Origin: Deltaproteobacteria bacterium
GTDB lineage: Bacteria > Desulfobacterota > Desulfobacteria > Desulfobacterales > ETH-SRB1
Assembly (NCBI GenBank): GCA_030627475.1
Contig: DAOURZ010000036.1
Location: forward strand, 1 to 8,869
Direction of reading: 5' to 3'
DNA: 8,869 nucleotides
Part shown: positions 6,192 to 8,869 of the stretch, piece by piece
How positions within the stretch are numbered: position 1 is the first letter of the stretch
Layout: every line of letters starts with the position of its first letter
Translations under genes and position numbers: made by a program
Notes under the pieces: model-generated
The model's input: only the letters and a program-made list of their open reading frames with translations
Database searches by the model: none
What the model was told of the DNA's origin: nothing

Positions 6192-7445
6192 CTATATATG
6201 CCCCAGTGCGTCAACCGGTTCCATCCTGGAAGCTTTGTATGCAGGTTGCAGGCTGGCAAAAACCGAGACAAGCATAACTATTGCCGACACCCAAATCAGC
6301 TCTGAAAAACTGATCGTCGGAGATAACAAAAGATTATCCATCTGACCAAAAGCAAACCGAATTTTGTAAATGTTTAGAATATAAATTCCAAAGATCCCGA
6401 TAACGTTGCCGGCCAGGGTACTAATCAGCCCGAGGGATAATCCTTCAGCAAGAAACATGCCCATAATTTTACCAGGCGATGTTCCAATGGCAGACATTGT
6501 TCCGATTTCTCTTACCCTTTCATAAACAGACATTATCATGACGTTTAAAATGCTTATCAGGACAATGGCAATCATTATGAGTTTCATTGTAATGGTCATG
6601 AAATCAATCATCCTTGCAATATTAAAAAAGGGAGAAAGCTTTTCCCATGTGTGTATTTCGAAAGCAGCCTTTTCCTTTTTATTTTTAAATTTTGCCAGTT
6701 GTGTTTTAATATCAGCATAAACCGCATCAAGTTCATCGAAATTCTTGACCCGCAGAGCAACTTCTATGACTTCAGGCTTTCCCATACGAAGTAATGATCG
6801 CGCATCATTTATATGAATATAACCTTCTTTGCCCTGAGGCCCCAGCAGGCTTTCAATAATTCCCGCCACCGTAAAATTGAGACCATTTACACTGCCATCC
6901 CTGTTGTGGGCTACGAGCACCACAGAATCCTTTATCTTAATCTTCATACCTTTTGCAAGTTTATCTGGAATAATAATTTCTCCTGGTTTGATGAGGATAT
7001 CAGGTGTTTTACTGCCACTGAATTTCATGCGCTCACTTACATTGGGACAAACTTCCACTTCCTTTTCCGGATCTATTGCATTTAATCGGATATTGGTTGT
7101 TTCTGCAAAATTGCTCAGCATCGCATTGAGCTTTATCCTTGGTGACCAGGCTTCAATATCAGGATTTTCTTTGAGAATCCTTTCAATCTTTTTGTACTCT
7201 TTTGGATTTAAAGCCAGATTCAACGGCATCGTATCAATAGAAGAAACATACCCCTTTTTATGGATCTGAATCTGAGCAAGGTTGGAATCGGTAATCTGAC
7301 CGATCATCATTGCCTTGAATGAGCCGGAAAGGCCTGAAAAAAGGATTACCATCAACACGCCGAGTGTGATTAGCATGGATGTCAGCAAAGTTCTTCGCTT
7401 ATATCGCATAAGGTTCCGCAAGGCTATTTTAAAAATCCGGATCAT
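6192..7445 (-). CDS. ABC permease of the LolC/LolE-MacB (FtsX) family
   Basis: This 417-residue inner-membrane protein has the four-helix layout of the family. A first helix lies near residues 20-43. A large periplasmic domain (about 45-275, MacB periplasmic-core type) follows, then three C-terminal helices at about 280-305, 325-355 and 378-400. Family signatures include SVYERVREIGTMSAIGTSPGKIMGMF and the closing LQPAYKASRMEPVDALGHI. Such permeases lift lipoproteins, lipids or peptides out of the inner membrane by mechanotransmission rather than classical transport. The ATG has a good AAGGAGAG site upstream and lies 15 nt after the stop of the LolD-like ATPase gene. The LolA-like gene starts 10 nt after its own stop. 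Only one permease is encoded, so a homodimer is likely, unlike the LolCE heterodimer of E. coli. Confidence 0.93.
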   Translation of the reverse strand: MIRIFKIALRNLMRYKRRTLLTSMLITLGVLMVILFSGLSGSFKAMMIGQITDSNLAQIQIHKKGYVSSIDTMPLNLALNPKEYKKIERILKENPDIEAWSPRIKLNAMLSNFAETTNIRLNAIDPEKEVEVCPNVSERMKFSGSKTPDILIKPGEIIIPDKLAKGMKIKIKDSVVLVAHNRDGSVNGLNFTVAGIIESLLGPQGKEGYIHINDARSLLRMGKPEVIEVALRVKNFDELDAVYADIKTQLAKFKNKKEKAAFEIHTWEKLSPFFNIARMIDFMTITMKLIMIAIVLISILNVMIMSVYERVREIGTMSAIGTSPGKIMGMFLAEGLSLGLISTLAGNVIGIFGIYILNIYKIRFAFGQMDNLLLSPTISFSELIWVSAIVMLVSVFASLQPAYKASRMEPVDALGHI

Positions 7446-7460
7446 TATATCTCTCCTTCA

Positions 7461-8147
7461 TTATTTGTTGGCAGGACAAACAAGTCTTCCGTCTTCCAGA
7501 GTGTAAAGAACCTCAGCTTCCTCCATAATTCCCGGATCGTGGGTGGAAAAAATGAATGTGGTGTTGAATTTATCTCGCATGTTACGCATAAGGCGGATGA
7601 CATTTACGGCAGATTTTTTATCCAGATTTGCTGTAGGCTCATCTGCCAAAACCAGTTTTGGCTGCGTCACAAGAGCACGAGCTACGGCGACACGCTGCTT
7701 TTGTCCGCCTGAGAGCTGGTCCGGAAATTTATTTTTCTGATCAAGCATACCCACAGATTCAAGAGCTTTAAGCACCATTTCCTTTCGTTTTGATATTGAT
7801 TCATTTTTAATCATCACAAGTGGATATTCGACGTTTTCAAAGGTGGTAAGAACCGAAAAAAGGTTGAATGCCTGAAAGATAAAGCCGAGTACAGAACCGC
7901 GGAAAGCAGCGCTCTGCTTACGATTTAAAATATTAACCTGTTCTCCGGCGACAAAAACATCTCCGGTAGTTGGCTTGTCCAAACAGCCAATCAGGTTTAA
8001 TATAGTAGTTTTGCCGCTTCCGGAGGGGCCGACAAACGAAACAAAAGATGCATCTTCAATAGAAAGTGAAACATTCTGCAGGGCTTTGGTCTGAACTTCC
8101 CCCATCAGATATGTTTTAGAAACATTTTTTATCTTAACCAATGCCAT
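7461..8147 (-). CDS. LolD/MacB-type ABC transporter ATPase
   Basis: This 228-residue ATPase energises the FtsX-type permease encoded next. It carries Walker [10 protein letters not shown] (40-48), Q-loop glutamine 92, signature LSGGQKQR (145-152), Walker B LVLADE (165-170) with the D-loop ANLD, and H-loop histidine 202. The '[24 protein letters not shown]' region and the short length are typical of the LolD/FtsE/MacB-N group. The start ATG is preceded by a near-ideal AAAGGAGGAAAT. It is the first gene of a four-gene minus-strand operon. LolD proper, MacB-like and antimicrobial-peptide resistance ATPases cannot be told apart by sequence alone; the LolA-like neighbour favours lipid or lipoprotein traffic. 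Confidence 0.94.
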   Translation of the reverse strand: MALVKIKNVSKTYLMGEVQTKALQNVSLSIEDASFVSFVGPSGSGKTTILNLIGCLDKPTTGDVFVAGEQVNILNRKQSAAFRGSVLGFIFQAFNLFSVLTTFENVEYPLVMIKNESISKRKEMVLKALESVGMLDQKNKFPDQLSGGQKQRVAVARALVTQPKLVLADEPTANLDKKSAVNVIRLMRNMRDKFNTTFIFSTHDPGIMEEAEVLYTLEDGRLVCPANK

Positions 8148-8197
8148 ATTTCCTCCTTTAAGGAACGGGGACTAATTAACTTCCACAAGTAGGCGCG

Positions 8198-8321
8198 CAA
8201 ATTTAGGTCGAATCTGCCCAAATTTTAAATATAGGCTCAGACAACAAAAATTGATGGAATAATGAGCTATTTCGAGGACTTTTGCAATTGAAGATCAATT
8301 ATAAGGTACGATGAAGTTGGG
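8198..8321 (+). repeat. Dispersed intergenic repeat, copy B
   Basis: This stretch matches 647-770 in the same orientation. It shares CAAATTT, the TTTAAAT imperfect palindrome with ATAGGC, ATTGA-GGAAT, GAGCTATTTC at 8264-8273, and TTTTG-ATT-AAGATC. Copy B carries a few extra bases (for instance GACAAC after ATAGGCTCA). It lies upstream of the minus-strand operon and could form much of its 5' leader. No ORF is visible in it. Confidence 0.65.
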
Positions 8322-8327
8322 ATACAA
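8298..8327 (-). promoter_or_regulatory. Candidate promoter of the Lol-like operon
   Basis: On the minus strand a perfect TATAAT (8303-8298) is preceded by TTGTAT (8327-8322) with an 18-bp spacer. Transcription would start near 8291 and give a leader of about 143 nt before the LolD-like ATG. The -10 falls within the right end of repeat copy B, so the repeat contributes part of the promoter. The -35 match is only 3 of 6. Confidence 0.45.
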
Positions 8328-8347
8328 AAATAACTTCACATTTTTTA

Positions 8348-8494
8348 TTATCTAAACTCATAAAAGTCAACATTTTCTATTTCGTCCAGAAGGGTTCCGT
8401 CATTCTTGTTGATCCAAAATCCTCCAGCGATGACCGCAAAGAACAAAAAAATAAATTTGACACCAGGGAACGTGATTTGAAGGCCCGGATACAA
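8348..8494 (-). CDS. Small single-pass membrane protein (48 aa), TTG start
   Basis: A near-perfect ribosome-binding site AAAGGAGG (8509-8502) stands seven bases before a TTG at 8494. The frame then runs 48 codons to TAA 8350-8348 (followed by a second TAA). The peptide begins YPGLQITFPG, has a clear hydrophobic helix GVKFIFLFFAVIAGGFWI (residues 11-28), and ends in a short acidic tail with NDGTLLDEIENVDFYEF. No family is recognised. The strong translation signal and the clean topology argue for a real gene. It lies about 200 nt upstream of the Lol-like operon on the same strand, so it could be separately transcribed or a distant first member. Its function is unknown. Confidence 0.6.
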   Translation of the reverse strand: MYPGLQITFPGVKFIFLFFAVIAGGFWINKNDGTLLDEIENVDFYEFR

Positions 8495-8526
8495 AGGGAA
8501 ACCTCCTTTCGTTTAGGGGTTTGTGC

Positions 8527-8544
8527 TTAAAATTGGTTTGTCAC
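8527..8544 (-). other. Five-codon leader ORF with strong Shine-Dalgarno
   Basis: AAAGGAGG (8558-8551) lies six bases before a GTG (8544-8542) that reads only five codons (fMTNQF) before TAA. It stands 18 nt upstream of the ribosome-binding site of the small membrane protein. It may be a leader peptide or minigene that affects translation of the next ORF, or a remnant of a shortened gene. Confidence 0.35.
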
Positions 8545-8822
8545 GCCTTACCTCCTTTTTTTTGAAATTAACTGGCAATTCAGATGCTAATAAAAATATC
8601 TGCTTAAAAATGCCTTGCGTAGGGAATTGCTGCTGTCCTTTTAAAACAATCTTGACAGTTCGAGAAACCTTTAATAAACAATGAAAACATCATGCAGAAT
8701 TTTTTCTTAATCCAGCGATAACCGGATTCAAACACTTTCCTGTTTTGAATGTATTATACATAAAGCGCTCTCTAAGCTACTTTGTTTCATAAACTGTTGA
8801 TTCGTTGTATTTGTTTAAACTA
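8545..8822. other. AT-rich intergenic stretch with small palindromes
   Basis: No gene longer than about 30 codons with a ribosome-binding site was found here on either strand. There is an imperfect hairpin ATTCAAAC/GTTTTGAAT (about 8728-8749) directly followed by a near-palindrome ATGTAT-T-ATACAT (about 8749-8761), which could be an operator. A TTGACA on the plus strand near 8653 lacks a convincing -10 box. Confidence 0.4.
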
Positions 8823-8869
8823 ATGGAAAATATTGAAAATTTAGTCGAAATTCTGAAAAAGTATAATAA
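8823..8869 (+). CDS. Possible 5' end of a gene leaving the window
   Basis: An ATG at 8823 opens a frame that reads MENIENLVEILKKYN and is still open at the window edge. The peptide looks like an amphipathic helix, plausible for a protein start. No clear ribosome-binding site precedes it, and the frame is open from 8793, so the true start could differ. Only 15 codons are visible; no function can be assigned. Confidence 0.25.
   Translation, partial: MENIENLVEILKKYN

Noticed and set aside
6182..6271. Extended upstream start for the LolA-like gene
   Set aside because: It would overlap the end of the permease gene and place 30 residues before a perfect signal peptide; ATG 6181 has a good ribosome-binding site directly upstream.
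6877..7269. Plus-strand frame of 130 codons inside the FtsX permease gene
   Set aside because: It is antisense to the periplasmic domain coding sequence of a clearly recognised permease.
8653..8680. TTGACA as a plus-strand promoter
   Set aside because: No acceptable -10 box at 16-18 bp and no plausible gene closely downstream.
8704..8795. Short minus-strand ORFs of 20-29 codons (e.g. starting MKQSSLES and MMFSLFIK)
   Set aside because: They have no ribosome-binding sites and no recognisable features; they are within chance expectation for AT-rich DNA.
1..8869. tRNA, rRNA, CRISPR array or intact insertion sequence
   Set aside because: No tRNA-like T-arm, rRNA block, regularly spaced repeats or transposase-like frame was found on either strand.

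Overview
The window looks like a stretch of chromosome from a Gram-negative (diderm), fairly AT-rich bacterium. A TonB-dependent receptor, a second outer-membrane barrel protein, periplasmic-type signal peptides and a cobalamin riboswitch all point that way. The overall style (Lol/MacB-like transporters, a CcsA-like remnant, an intergenic repeat) would fit a Desulfobacterota-like sulfate-reducer lineage. That placement is an impression from protein style, not a proven assignment.

Left part (1-2390, + strand): the C-terminal end of a TonB-dependent outer-membrane receptor, then an intergenic stretch holding copy A of a dispersed repeat, then a two-gene ABC-2 exporter (DrrA-like ATPase and membrane permease) joined by an ATGA overlap.

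Middle part (2391-4139): a gene graveyard. Directly after the permease stop lies a start-less, 72-codon C-terminal remnant of an antitoxin/regulator-like protein. Next come a sigma70-like promoter, a well-conserved cobalamin riboswitch and a strong intrinsic terminator. Beyond the terminator there is only a start-less, truncated CcsA-like membrane-protein remnant. That remnant runs directly into the 3' end of an oppositely oriented D12-class DNA adenine methylase gene. The methylase is broken by a perfect 7-bp tandem duplication; its remaining C-terminal 50 or so codons can be read in the next frame.

Right part (4140-8147, - strand): a compact four-gene operon reading LolD-like ATPase, LolE/MacB-type FtsX permease, periplasmic LolA-like lipoprotein-sorting protein, outer-membrane beta-barrel protein. 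Intergenic gaps are 2-15 nt. Together the four products could span from cytoplasm to outer membrane, so this may be a dedicated lipid or lipoprotein trafficking route. A promoter with a perfect TATAAT lies upstream, next to copy B of the repeat.

Far right (8148-8869): copy B of the repeat; a small 48-residue single-pass membrane protein with a TTG start and a near-perfect Shine-Dalgarno; a five-codon leader ORF with its own strong Shine-Dalgarno just upstream; an AT-rich intergenic stretch with small palindromes; and a possible gene start running off the right edge.

No tRNA, rRNA, CRISPR array or intact transposase was seen.
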